Assembly: GCA_023386885.1 (NCBI GenBank)
Contig: JAEWIX010000048.1
Span: forward strand, 62,001 to 126,000
DNA length: 64,000 nucleotides
Direction of reading: 5' to 3'
DNA from: Pseudomonadota bacterium
GTDB taxonomy: Bacteria > Pseudomonadota > Alphaproteobacteria > Rhizobiales > Xanthobacteraceae
The notes under the pieces are model-generated. The model worked only from the letters and a program-made list of their open reading frames with translations. It was not told the origin of the DNA and did no database searches. How positions within the stretch are numbered: position 1 is the stretch's first letter; the number at the start of each line of letters is the position of its first letter. Position numbers and translations under genes: made by a program. This document shows positions 49,803 through 58,627 of this stretch, one piece after another.

Positions 49803-52264
49803 CACGCGCCGCATGGGTGCTTGCCGTGTTGCTGAGCCACTGGCGGCGGCATCCGATGCAACTTGCGACCTTGCTGGTGGGGTTGATCGCCGCCACCGCG
49901 TTGTGGAGCGGCGTGCAGGCGCTCAATCAGCAGGCGCGCGTCAGCTACGATCGCGCCGCCGCAATTTTCGGCGGCGCGCGCACCGCGATGCTGATCGATC
50001 CCACGCACGCGACGTTCCCACAAGCGGTGTTTGTCGCAATGCGGCGCGCCGGTTGGCCGGTGTCGCCAGTGCTGGAGGGCCGCGTGCGGATCGGCGACCG
50101 TTCGGTTCGGCTGCTCGGTATCGAGCCGGTGACCATGCCGGCGGAGACGGCATCGAGCACCGCGATCGGTCGTGGTGATCTCCATGCGTTCGTCGCGCCG
50201 CCGGGACAGACGCTGGTGACGCCGGAGACGTTGGCGGATCTCGAACTTGCGGAAGGCACGTCGCCGCGCGTCGATGGCGCGATTGAATTGCCGCCGTTGA
50301 GGGCGCAACCGCGGCTCGCGCCGGGCGTGCTGATCGTCGATATCGGCGCGGCGCAGCGCGTGCTCGGCAAGCCGGGGCAGATTTCGCGTTTGCTTGTCGG
50401 CAAGACAGCGCGCAGCCAACGCGATCTGCCGGATAATGTAGCGGGCACGACGCTGCAATGGGTCGCGCCTGACAGCGAAACCGATCTGGCGCGGTTGACG
50501 GACAGCTTTCATCTGAACCTCACTGCGTTCGGCCTGCTCTCGTTTCTGGTCGGGCTGTTCATCGTCAATTCGGCCATCGGGCTTGCCCTCGAGCAGCGGT
50601 TGCCGACCTTGCGGACACTGCGCGCCTGCGGCGTCTCCGCGCGATTGTTGAACGTCGTGGTGGTGATCGAACTGGTGGCGTTCGCACTGATCGGCGGCCT
50701 GGTCGGACTGATCGGCGGCTATGTCATTGCCGCCGCGCTCCTACCCGATGTTGCCGCCAGCCTGCGCGGCCTTTACGGTGCGCAACTGCCCGGCGCGCTG
50801 TCGCTGCAGCCGCAATGGTGGCTCGCGGGAATCGCGATGAGCGTGGTCGGCGCGCTGGCCGCTGCCGCCGCGAGCCTCATGCGGATGGCGCGACTGCCGC
50901 TGCTTGCCGCCGCACAGCCTTACGCATGGCAACAGGCGCAGCGGCGTTGGCTGCTGCGTCAGGGCATGCTGGCGCTTGTGATGATGACGGCGGCGATTGG
51001 CGTTCTGGTATTCGGAGATTCATTGCTGGCCGGCTTCGCCGTGCTCGCCGCGCTGCTGCTGGCGGCGGCGCTGGCGCTGCCGGTGCTGCTCGACGTTACG
51101 TTGCGGCTCGGCGGCAAAGGCGCGCGCGGCGCGTTGCCGGCGTGGTTCTGGGCCGACAGTCGCCAGCAACTGCCGGGGCTGTCGCTGGCCTTGATGGCGC
51201 TGCTGCTGGCGCTGGCGGTGAATGTCGGCGTCGGCACCATGGTGCAGAGCTTCAGCACGACTTTCGTGCGTTGGCTCGATGGGCGTCTGGCCGCGGATGT
51301 CTATGTCAGCGCCGCAAACGAAACGCAGGCCGCCGAGATCCGGCGCTGGCTCGCCGCGCGCAGCGATGTCGCTGCTGTGCTGCCCGGCGCACGAACCGAC
51401 GTGCAGATCGACGGTGCGCCGGTCGAGATCATGGGTCTGCCCGATCACGCTACCTATCGCGAGAACTGGCCCTTGTTGCGCTCTGTATCCAGTGGCTGGG
51501 ATCACCTGCATACGGGCGACGCCGCGTTCATCAGTGAGCAGCTGTCGCGCCGGCTTCACCTTGATGTGGGTGGCCGCTTGCGAATTCCGACGCCCGGCGG
51601 CGAATGGTCGGTGGCGGTGGTTGGCGTCTATGCCGATTACGGCAATCCCAAGGGCCAACTCGCCGTTAATATCGACGCGCTGCTCCGGCATTTCCCCGAT
51701 GTGCCGCAGACCCGCTTCGGGCTGCGCGTCGCGCCGGAGCATATCGCGGGTGTGATTGCGGCGATGCGCGCGGCGTTTCATCTCGATGCGCGGCAACTGG
51801 CGGATCAGGCCACGGTCAAAACGGAATCGAAGCGCATCTTCAATCGCACCTTCGCGGTCACCGCCGCGCTCAACACCTTTACGCTCGGCGTCGCGGGCAT
51901 CGCGCTGCTCACCAGTCTTCTGACGTTGAGCGGATCGCGCCTGCCGCAACTGGCGCCGCTGTGGGCCGTCGGCATCACGCGCGAGAGGCTGGCCGCGATC
52001 GAACTTCTGAAGACCATGGCGGTGGCGTTGGTCACCGCGCTGCTGGCGCTGCCGCTCGGTCTCTTGGTGGCGTGGTGCCTGATCGCGGTGGTCAACGTCA
52101 AAGCGTTCGGCTGGCGATTGCCATTCCAGGTGTTTCCGATGCAGTTGCTGGAATTGCTCGGCGTCGCCATGGTGGCGGCATTGCTCGCGACCTTGCTGCC
52201 GATCCTCAAGCTGGCGCGGATGCAACCCGCGACACTGATCAAGATATTTGCCAATGAGCGCTGA
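49799..52264 (+). CDS. FtsX-family ABC transporter permease
   Basis: An 821-residue membrane protein. It has one N-terminal membrane segment (LATLLVGLIAATALWSGVQAL), a large extracytoplasmic domain to about 240, and a first FtsX domain (about 250-420, 'FLVGLFIVNSAIGLALEQRLPTLRTLRACGVSARLLN'). More membrane segments near 400-480 are followed by a second periplasmic domain and a C-terminal FtsX domain (about 690-815, ending 'LARMQPATLIKIFANE'). Such proteins move lipids, lipoproteins or transmit force rather than import solutes. Coupled by overlaps to the ATPase upstream and the AttH-like protein downstream. Confidence 0.88.
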   Translation: MTRAAWVLAVLLSHWRRHPMQLATLLVGLIAATALWSGVQALNQQARVSYDRAAAIFGGARTAMLIDPTHATFPQAVFVAMRRAGWPVSPVLEGRVRIGDRSVRLLGIEPVTMPAETASSTAIGRGDLHAFVAPPGQTLVTPETLADLELAEGTSPRVDGAIELPPLRAQPRLAPGVLIVDIGAAQRVLGKPGQISRLLVGKTARSQRDLPDNVAGTTLQWVAPDSETDLARLTDSFHLNLTAFGLLSFLVGLFIVNSAIGLALEQRLPTLRTLRACGVSARLLNVVVVIELVAFALIGGLVGLIGGYVIAAALLPDVAASLRGLYGAQLPGALSLQPQWWLAGIAMSVVGALAAAAASLMRMARLPLLAAAQPYAWQQAQRRWLLRQGMLALVMMTAAIGVLVFGDSLLAGFAVLAALLLAAALALPVLLDVTLRLGGKGARGALPAWFWADSRQQLPGLSLALMALLLALAVNVGVGTMVQSFSTTFVRWLDGRLAADVYVSAANETQAAEIRRWLAARSDVAAVLPGARTDVQIDGAPVEIMGLPDHATYRENWPLLRSVSSGWDHLHTGDAAFISEQLSRRLHLDVGGRLRIPTPGGEWSVAVVGVYADYGNPKGQLAVNIDALLRHFPDVPQTRFGLRVAPEHIAGVIAAMRAAFHLDARQLADQATVKTESKRIFNRTFAVTAALNTFTLGVAGIALLTSLLTLSGSRLPQLAPLWAVGITRERLAAIELLKTMAVALVTALLALPLGLLVAWCLIAVVNVKAFGWRLPFQVFPMQLLELLGVAMVAALLATLLPILKLARMQPATLIKIFANER

Positions 52265-53342
52265 TCGCGAAATATCACGTCGCAGTTTTGCCGCCGGCCT
52301 TGCGTGGCTGGGCCTCGGCGTCGGGCGCGCGCGGGCGCAGGGCTTTGCCGGATTGGGCGGCGAGGCGGCGGGCTTCGCACCGGTGGTGCCGGGGCGGAAG
52401 TTCGTGTTTCCCGACGATTTCGGTGCGCATCCGGAGTTCCGCATCGAGTGGTGGTACGTCACCGCCAACCTGCGCGATGCCAGCGGCGCGGCTTACGGCG
52501 CGCAGTGGACGCTGTTCCGGCAGGCGATGGCGCCGGGCCCGCAGCGCGAGGGCTGGGCCAACCAGCAGGTCTGGATGGGCCATGCCGCAGTGACCAGCGC
52601 GACCGCGCATCGCTTCAGCGAGATGTTTGCGCGCGGCGGCGTCGGGCAGGCGGGTGTCGAGGCCGCGCCGTTCGAGGCGTGGATCGATGCGTGGCGGATG
52701 TCGGCGCTATCGTCGTGGTCGAACGAAACCATTGCACCGTTGCAATTGGATGCAGCGAGCATCGACTTCGAATATGCGTTGCGGCTCGATGCCGACCGGC
52801 CGCTGGTGTTGCAGGGCGATCATGGCTACAGCCGCAAGTCTGAACGCGGTCAGGCGTCGTATTACTACAGCCAGCCCTATTTCACCGCGACCGGCAGCAT
52901 CAAGATCGGCGGGCAATCCATCGCGGTGTCGGGGCCGGCTTGGCTCGATCGCGAATGGTCGAGCCAGCCGCTGGCGGCGGACCAGACCGGATGGGACTGG
53001 TTCTCGCTGCATCTCGATGGCGGCGACAAGGTGATGCTGTTTCGGCTGCGGCAGAAGGACGGCGGGCACTACTTCGCCGGCAACTGGATCGGGCGCGACG
53101 GCCAGTCAGTTCCGTTGCCGTCGGAGGCGATCGCGATGACGCCGCTGGCCTTCACCGATATTGGCGAGCGGCGCTTGCCGACGCAATGGCGTGTTGCGGT
53201 CCCATCGCGAGGCCTTGCCGTCGACTGTGCCCCGCTCAATGCGCGAAGCTGGATGGGCACGAGCTTTCCCTATTGGGAAGGCCCCATCACCTTTCGCGGC
53301 AGCCATGGCGGTGTCGGCTATCTGGAAATGACGGGGTATTGA
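52254..53342 (+). CDS. Exported AttH/CrtC-like lipocalin-fold protein
   Basis: A 362-residue protein with a Tat signal (SRRSFAAGLAWLGLGVGRARAQ). The body 'FPDDFGAHPEFRIEWWYVTANLRDASGAAYGAQWTLFRQAM', 'YYYSQPYFTATGSIKIGG...GPAWLDREWSSQPLAADQTGWDWFSLHLDGG' matches the AttH domain family, a double lipocalin fold related to carotenoid hydratase CrtC. AttH-like genes are found next to ABC ATPase and FtsX-type permease genes, as here. The function is unknown; a hydrophobic ligand handled at the membrane is plausible. The start overlaps the FtsX stop. Confidence 0.87.
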   Translation: MSADREISRRSFAAGLAWLGLGVGRARAQGFAGLGGEAAGFAPVVPGRKFVFPDDFGAHPEFRIEWWYVTANLRDASGAAYGAQWTLFRQAMAPGPQREGWANQQVWMGHAAVTSATAHRFSEMFARGGVGQAGVEAAPFEAWIDAWRMSALSSWSNETIAPLQLDAASIDFEYALRLDADRPLVLQGDHGYSRKSERGQASYYYSQPYFTATGSIKIGGQSIAVSGPAWLDREWSSQPLAADQTGWDWFSLHLDGGDKVMLFRLRQKDGGHYFAGNWIGRDGQSVPLPSEAIAMTPLAFTDIGERRLPTQWRVAVPSRGLAVDCAPLNARSWMGTSFPYWEGPITFRGSHGGVGYLEMTGY

Positions 53343-53361
53343 TACAGCCCCGATCAACGCG

Positions 53362-53392
53362 AAGGGCGCGATCCGGTGAGGGTCGCGCCCTT
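53362..53392. terminator. Bidirectional terminator hairpin
   Basis: Perfect 10-bp arms AAGGGCGCGA (53362-53371) and TCGCGCCCTT (53383-53392) around an 11-nt loop, between the convergent AttH-like and substrate-binding protein genes. The AA/TT ends give short U-tracts in both directions. Confidence 0.7.
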
Positions 53393-53424
53393 GCGTCTAC
53401 ATCACCCGCAGGGGTGAAGCGTGC

Positions 53425-54636
53425 TTACTTCGTGAACGGACAGCCGCTGTCCTTCGCGGAGGGATAGGCAGTGTCGCCGGGGACGGTCGCCAACAGCTTG
53501 TAGTAGTCCCAATCGCGCTTGCTCTCCGACGGCTTCTTGACCTCGAACAGATAGAGGTCGGACACCATGCGGCCATTGGCGAGCACCTTGCCCTTCGACG
53601 TGAAAGCGTCGTCGACCGGCAGTTCCTTCAGCTTCTTCACCACCGCATCGCTATCCTTGGTGCCGGCGGCCTTCACCGCCTTCAGATAGGACAACGTTGC
53701 CGAATAGGTGCCGGCCTGGATCATGCTCGGCATGCGGCCGGTGCGCTTGAAGAAACGTTCGCCGAAAGCGCGGGTCTTGTCGTTGAGGTCCCAGTAGAAG
53801 CTTTCGGTCAGCACGGTGCCTTGCGCGGCCTTCAGGCCAAGGCCATGCACTTCGGACGCCGTCAAGAGAAGCGCCGCGAGCTTCTGGCCGCCGGCGACGA
53901 TTCCGAACTCCGACGCCTGCTTGATCGAGTTGATGGTGTCCGCGCCGGCATTGGCGAGACCCACCACCTTGGCCTTCGAGCTTTGCGCCTGCAGCAGGAA
54001 GGAGGAGTAGTCGGAGGTGTTGAGCGGGGTTCGCACCGCGCCGAGCACCTTGCCGCCCGAAGCCTTCACGATTTCGCTGGTGTCCTTCTCCAGCGCGTGA
54101 CCGAAGGCGTAGTCCACCGTGAGGAAGAACCAGCTGTCGCCGCCGGCTTTCACCATCGCGCCGCCGGTGCCGACCGCGAGCGCGTGGGTGTCGAACGCCC
54201 AATGGAAGCCGTAAGGCGAGCAGGATGCGCCGGTGATCGCCGAGGAGGCAGCACCGACGACGATGTCGATCTTCTTCTTCTCCTTGGTGACTTCCTGCAC
54301 CGCGAGCGCGACCGACGATGTCGTCAGTTCGGTGATCATGTCGACACCTTCGGTGTCATACCATTTACGCGCAATACTGACCGCGAGATCGGGCTTGTTC
54401 TGGTGGTCGGCCGCGACGATCTCGATCTTGTGGCCCAGCACTTCACCGCCGAAATCCTCGATGGCCATCTTGGCGGCCTCGATCGAGGTCTTCCCGCCGT
54501 AGTCGGCATAAACGCCGGACTGATCGTTCAGAATGCCGATCTTGACGCCTTGCGCCAGCGCCGGCACGGCGGCGAGCAGACTGCATGTTGCAACCGCCGC
54601 CGACAAAACTCCCAATTTCCTGATTCCAGGTGCCAT
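53425..54636 (-). CDS. ABC transporter substrate-binding protein, branched-chain amino acid/amide type
   Basis: A 403-residue periplasmic binding protein. Signal peptide 'LGVLSAAVATCSLLAAVPALA', then 'GVKIGILNDQSGVYADYGGKTSIEAAKMAIEDFGGEVLGHKIEIVAADHQNKPDLAVSIARKWYDTEGVDMI', the LivJ-like type I fold. GGGAGG precedes the ATG at 54636. No permease or ATPase gene of the HAAT family is adjacent, so it is an orphan in this window. Alphaproteobacteria often have many such orphans, binding amino acids, aromatic acids or amides. Confidence 0.9.
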   Translation of the reverse strand: MAPGIRKLGVLSAAVATCSLLAAVPALAQGVKIGILNDQSGVYADYGGKTSIEAAKMAIEDFGGEVLGHKIEIVAADHQNKPDLAVSIARKWYDTEGVDMITELTTSSVALAVQEVTKEKKKIDIVVGAASSAITGASCSPYGFHWAFDTHALAVGTGGAMVKAGGDSWFFLTVDYAFGHALEKDTSEIVKASGGKVLGAVRTPLNTSDYSSFLLQAQSSKAKVVGLANAGADTINSIKQASEFGIVAGGQKLAALLLTASEVHGLGLKAAQGTVLTESFYWDLNDKTRAFGERFFKRTGRMPSMIQAGTYSATLSYLKAVKAAGTKDSDAVVKKLKELPVDDAFTSKGKVLANGRMVSDLYLFEVKKPSESKRDWDYYKLLATVPGDTAYPSAKDSGCPFTK

Positions 54637-54868
54637 CTGTTGCCTCCCAGCAAGTTTGTTCCGGTGCATCTATCGATGGAAGCTGCGCCGTTCTGCGGAG
54701 CTTCCTCATCATCTCGGCTTTAACAAACCGCGCCAAATGAGTCACGGTCGCCGGTCTTCGACCTTCGACTCGGCTGCGCACACCCGATGCGCAAATTTGC
54801 AGTAAGCGATGTGTCGTGTTGTGCGTCGCTCCGGAGTTCGTTGCAGCGCAACGAAAACCATCGGCCGA

Positions 54869-56065
54869 TCAGCTCTTTTCCGCGCGGGAAACAGGCTTGC
54901 CGAACAGGCGGCGCACCGGATTGGCGAATTGCGGGTGCTGACGCACCTGGTAGGCCAGCCGGTCTCGCGCAACGAAGGGGAGACCCCGCAGGGTCAGTGC
55001 CGAGGTCAGGTCGTACAGTGGGACGTGGCAGGCGCCAAGGCGTCGCTTGTAATCGTATTCGCCGACCGAGAAATCGAATTCGCGGACGCCCTGTGCATGA
55101 AGCGCGGCCATCGTCTGGTCGATGAGAAGGATGCCAGGCGAGTATTTCAGCCAGCGTTCGCTTCCCATGCTGCTGCGGATCAAGGTCCAGCGTCGCCCGC
55201 TGCGCACGCCGAGCGATCCGGCAACGATCTCGTCGCCGACACTCAGTACCGTTATCGTCGCATAGCCGGAGCCGACGCCTTCGCTGACCAGATCGCGATA
55301 GAAGGCGGCGTTGGCGCCGTCGTTCAGCACGAACCTCTGGCGCAGCTCGCTCATCCGCGTTTCCTGCTGTCGTGCAACCACGTCCAGAGCGCGCAGCGCT
55401 TCATCGCGATCGGTGACGAGGCGAAAAGCGGCGGAGGGCTCGCTGGCAAAGGCGCGCCATTTCCGACGGAGCTGTGAGCGTTCGTTGCGCCCGCGTGCGA
55501 AGCGGTGCGCTTCGAAGTCGTCGCCGCAAGTCACGAGATTGCTATTGAGCGAGGAGCGTCGCACGGCTCGCAACGACGCCAGCGGATTGCTGGTGCCGTC
55601 GATGGTGCGCGGCATCTTGCGGAATCGGATCACGTCGACGCCGCCGGGTGCGCGTCGCAGGGCCTTGCGCAGCGCCGGCCAGATCGCCTGGTTGATCGCC
55701 GGATCGCGCGCGAGCGCGGCAAGCAGCGGAGCATTGTTGTCGGTCAGGTCGAGGTCGGCGAATTCAACGATGCGAACGCCGCGCCGCCGATGACGGATCA
55801 GGGGCAGCATTGCAATTTGCCCGCCGCTGCCGGCATCGGAGATCAAAGCGACCAGCGGTTCGACCGACGTCTCCGCGAAGGCGGAATACCAGCTTGCAAG
55901 CCAACGTGGATGCTGGAACGGAGCGTGATGCCTTCCCGGGCCGGACCAGTCCCACTCGGCCGCGGCTTGTCGCCAATCAGAGAACAGTTTGACCGCGACG
56001 CATGTTGCGCGAGCAGCTCGATGCTCGAGCGATCCGATTTTTGCCGGGACAGCCAAATCCACCAT
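54869..56065 (-). CDS. GNAT/BioF2-like (FemAB-related) acyltransferase, paralogue 1
   Basis: A 398-residue protein of the GNAT 'Acetyltransf_6'/BioF2-like type. It has an N-terminal 'FQHPRWLASWYSAFAETSVEPLVALI', a central 'VEFADLDLTDNNAPLL' and 'TIDGTSNPLASL', and a C-terminal GNAT domain 'AAFYRDLVSEGVGSGYATITVLSVGDEIVAGSLGVRSGRRWTLIRSS' ending in 'GVREFDFSVGEYDYKRRLG'. Related proteins occur in cellulose, capsule and exopolysaccharide loci. It is clearly paralogous along its length to the gene at 56285. The substrate is unknown. Confidence 0.83.
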   Translation of the reverse strand: MVDLAVPAKIGSLEHRAARATCVAVKLFSDWRQAAAEWDWSGPGRHHAPFQHPRWLASWYSAFAETSVEPLVALISDAGSGGQIAMLPLIRHRRRGVRIVEFADLDLTDNNAPLLAALARDPAINQAIWPALRKALRRAPGGVDVIRFRKMPRTIDGTSNPLASLRAVRRSSLNSNLVTCGDDFEAHRFARGRNERSQLRRKWRAFASEPSAAFRLVTDRDEALRALDVVARQQETRMSELRQRFVLNDGANAAFYRDLVSEGVGSGYATITVLSVGDEIVAGSLGVRSGRRWTLIRSSMGSERWLKYSPGILLIDQTMAALHAQGVREFDFSVGEYDYKRRLGACHVPLYDLTSALTLRGLPFVARDRLAYQVRQHPQFANPVRRLFGKPVSRAEKS

Positions 56066-56284
56066 GTCGTTGCATCAACTCTGGTTGGGTGACGGTCGTG
56101 AAAGACGCCAGATGCGCTCTCGAGCCGGCACGAAACTTCAGAAGCTACCGTATGAGTACAGTCGCAAGCCGTGATGTGTTCGATAGCAAGGGTAGATTGC
56201 GTGGAATGCCAGCATAAGCTGCGACAATGTCGCAGTGCGCTTTTTGTTGACGTGAGGTTAACAGCGCGAACTGCGGCGCGCCGA

Positions 56285-57478
56285 TCAAGTGTGCGTTTCT
56301 TCGTGACGCACGGGCTTGCCCAGCAGGCGGCGTATGCGAGCGGCGAGCTGCGGATACCGGCGTAGCCGGAATGCCGCGGCGTCACGCAGCGCGAACGGCA
56401 GGCCGCGCCAGGTCAGCGCCGACGTGAGGTCGGCGAGCGAAACATGCGCTGGCCCGAACCGCCGCTTGTAGGCATAGTTGCCGACGCTGAAATCGAACTC
56501 TCGCACGCCATCCTGATGCAGCGCCGCCATGGTGCGTTCGATGATGAGCCGGCCCGGCGAGCAATTCGACCAGCGCGCACCGCCATTGCTGATGCGGATC
56601 ATGGTGTAGCGCCGGCCGCAGCGGATACCGAGAAGCGCGGCCACGATCTCCTCACCGACGGTGAGCGTCGCGATCGCCACATAACCGCGTTCGATGCCAT
56701 CGCGCACCAGATTGCGATAGAATGCGGCGTAAACTTCGTCATTGAGCACGAAGTTGCGACCGAGGTCGTGCATGCGCGCATCCTGCTGCCGCTCGATGGT
56801 GACGAGAACGCGCAGTGCGTCATCGCGCCCGGTAACCATCTGGAACGCGGCTCCGGGGTTTCGCATGAACACGCGCCAGCTTCGCTCCAGTTCCTTGCGG
56901 AATGTCCGCTCCCGCGCGAAGCGATGCGCTTCGAAATCGTCACCGACGGCGAGCAGGTTGCCGTTCAATGAACAGGTCCGCGCCGCGGCGAGCGTCGCCA
57001 GCGGATTGGCCGTGCCGTCGATGGTCAGCGGCATCTTGCGCAGCCGGATCAGGTCGGCACCGCCAAGTGAGCGCCGCAGCGCCTTGCGTAGCGCTTTCCA
57101 CATTGGCTTCGCGAAAGCGGGATCGCGCGCGGCCTTCGTCAGCAGCGGTGCGTTGTAATCGGTCAGGTCGAGATCTGCGAATTCGACAGTGCGAATGCCA
57201 TGTTCGCGTCGCCGGATCAAAGGCAGCAGTGCGAGGCGTTCGCCGGTCGCGGCGTCGGAGACGATCGCGATCAGCGGCTCGATATCGGTATGGGCAAAAG
57301 CGCCGTACCAGTTGCGCAGCCAGTTTTGATCCTGAAACGAGGCATCCTCGCCGGTGGGGCGCGACCAGTCCCAACGGGTTGCCGTTTCGGTCCAGTCTTG
57401 CAGGATGTCGATGGCGAACCGCGCCCGGCGCGCACTGGTTCGCGCCGATCCTGGATTATCGGTGATAACAACGGCCAC
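56285..57478 (-). CDS. GNAT/BioF2-like (FemAB-related) acyltransferase, paralogue 2
   Basis: A 397-residue protein collinear with paralogue 1: 'FQDQNWLRNWYGAFAHTDIEPLIAIV', 'VEFADLDLTDYNAPLL', 'TIDGTANPLATL', 'GVREFDFSVGNYAYKRRFG'. The shared blocks from end to end indicate a local gene duplication followed by divergence. It starts 11 bp after the stop of the cupin-like gene, so those two are in one operon. It probably transfers an acyl group to a sugar or peptide in surface polysaccharide synthesis; this is inference from the family and neighbours. Confidence 0.83.
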   Translation of the reverse strand: MAVVITDNPGSARTSARRARFAIDILQDWTETATRWDWSRPTGEDASFQDQNWLRNWYGAFAHTDIEPLIAIVSDAATGERLALLPLIRRREHGIRTVEFADLDLTDYNAPLLTKAARDPAFAKPMWKALRKALRRSLGGADLIRLRKMPLTIDGTANPLATLAAARTCSLNGNLLAVGDDFEAHRFARERTFRKELERSWRVFMRNPGAAFQMVTGRDDALRVLVTIERQQDARMHDLGRNFVLNDEVYAAFYRNLVRDGIERGYVAIATLTVGEEIVAALLGIRCGRRYTMIRISNGGARWSNCSPGRLIIERTMAALHQDGVREFDFSVGNYAYKRRFGPAHVSLADLTSALTWRGLPFALRDAAAFRLRRYPQLAARIRRLLGKPVRHEETHT

Positions 57479-57489
57479 GCTACGCCTCG

Positions 57490-58425
57490 TCAGGCCGCCT
57501 TGGGAAGATCGACGATTCTGCCGGGCTCGGCGCTGTCGAGACGGAAGTCGATTGGACGGCGGGCCTTGCGTTCGCGCTTCACCCAGCCGCTGTCGCGCAT
57601 CAGTTTCTGCATCATGGCCTTGGCGAAGAACGACGGCCCGCGGACGCGGCGGCTTCTTGGCTCATAGCCGAAGCGGCGACGCAGTAGACCGTTGGCGAGA
57701 TTGACGATCTCGTTGCGGCGGATGTCGTCGTTGACGTAGGACACCGTCATCGAAATGTTGACCGTGCCGAGATTCTCCACGCGATGCGGCGCGTTGAGTG
57801 GCCAGTTGAGCATCTGCCCCGGCTCGAGATCGACCACGGTGGCGTATTCGTCGTACCAGCGCGCATAGGGCATATCGACTTCGACGTCGTACAGCGCGAT
57901 GTCTTCCAGATGCTGCGGCCGGATGAACGGTTCGGAATTTGGATAGAGATAGACCCGCTTGCGTCCGGCGATCTGGATTAGACCCTGGCCGGGAAGATCG
58001 GCGTGATAATAGACCTGGGCGTCGGGTGACGAGATCAGGATGCCGGATTGATGTTTCGGCGCCTGGAAGCCGGGCACATGCTCGGCGATCTCCTCGAACA
58101 TGGCATCGAGCATGGTCTTGTAGTCAGGATCGACGCCGGAGGCGTTGCGCAGGTTGAGCCAGAGGCCGCCTTTGGCGATCGCATCGATCACCTGCCGGCC
58201 GCTGAGGTTGCCGATCTCGCCCTCGCGCCACAGTCGCCGCGCCTCGCGCGCGCCGGTCTGCACCAGGCTGTAATGCTCGCGCGGATAGCGCTCGATCAGT
58301 TCGGCGAGACGGTCCATCGCGAACAGGGGCGACTTGTGCAACTCGTGGACCAGCCGAATCGGCTGATGGCCCCACAGTGACGAATGGGTCTCGTCCCAGG
58401 CCGGGAAGAATTGTCCTTTGGTCAT
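57490..58425 (-). CDS. JmjC/cupin-like putative Fe(II)-dependent oxygenase
   Basis: A 311-residue protein with a double-stranded beta-helix core. The iron-binding triad appears as H141-x-D143 (VYYHADLPGQGLIQIAGRKRVYLYPNSEPF) and His214 (NWPLNAPHRVENLG). 'GRKRVYLYP' is the typical JmjC/cupin_8 strand. AAGGAGG is at ideal distance before the ATG at 58425, and the longer in-frame extension is not supported. It is the first gene of an operon with the GNAT paralogue. Hydroxylation of a protein, amino acid or glycan substituent is expected, with the target unknown. Confidence 0.82.
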   Translation of the reverse strand: MTKGQFFPAWDETHSSLWGHQPIRLVHELHKSPLFAMDRLAELIERYPREHYSLVQTGAREARRLWREGEIGNLSGRQVIDAIAKGGLWLNLRNASGVDPDYKTMLDAMFEEIAEHVPGFQAPKHQSGILISSPDAQVYYHADLPGQGLIQIAGRKRVYLYPNSEPFIRPQHLEDIALYDVEVDMPYARWYDEYATVVDLEPGQMLNWPLNAPHRVENLGTVNISMTVSYVNDDIRRNEIVNLANGLLRRRFGYEPRSRRVRGPSFFAKAMMQKLMRDSGWVKRERKARRPIDFRLDSAEPGRIVDLPKAA

Positions 58426-58627
58426 GCTGCCTCCTTGGCCGTCTGCGCGTTGCCGCGTCGCGTGTCTCGTTGCGGGACGGCGAGACGGTCCGTTGCCTTT
58501 GGGGAGCAAGAACAATGCCGGATTCATCGGTCGCGCTTACCCGAAGCTAACGTCCGCGCCCTACAACCAAGCGGTACAACGGCGCGCGGCGCGCGCCGGA
58601 TCTTCTCAGGGGCCTTTTCGGGAGCCG

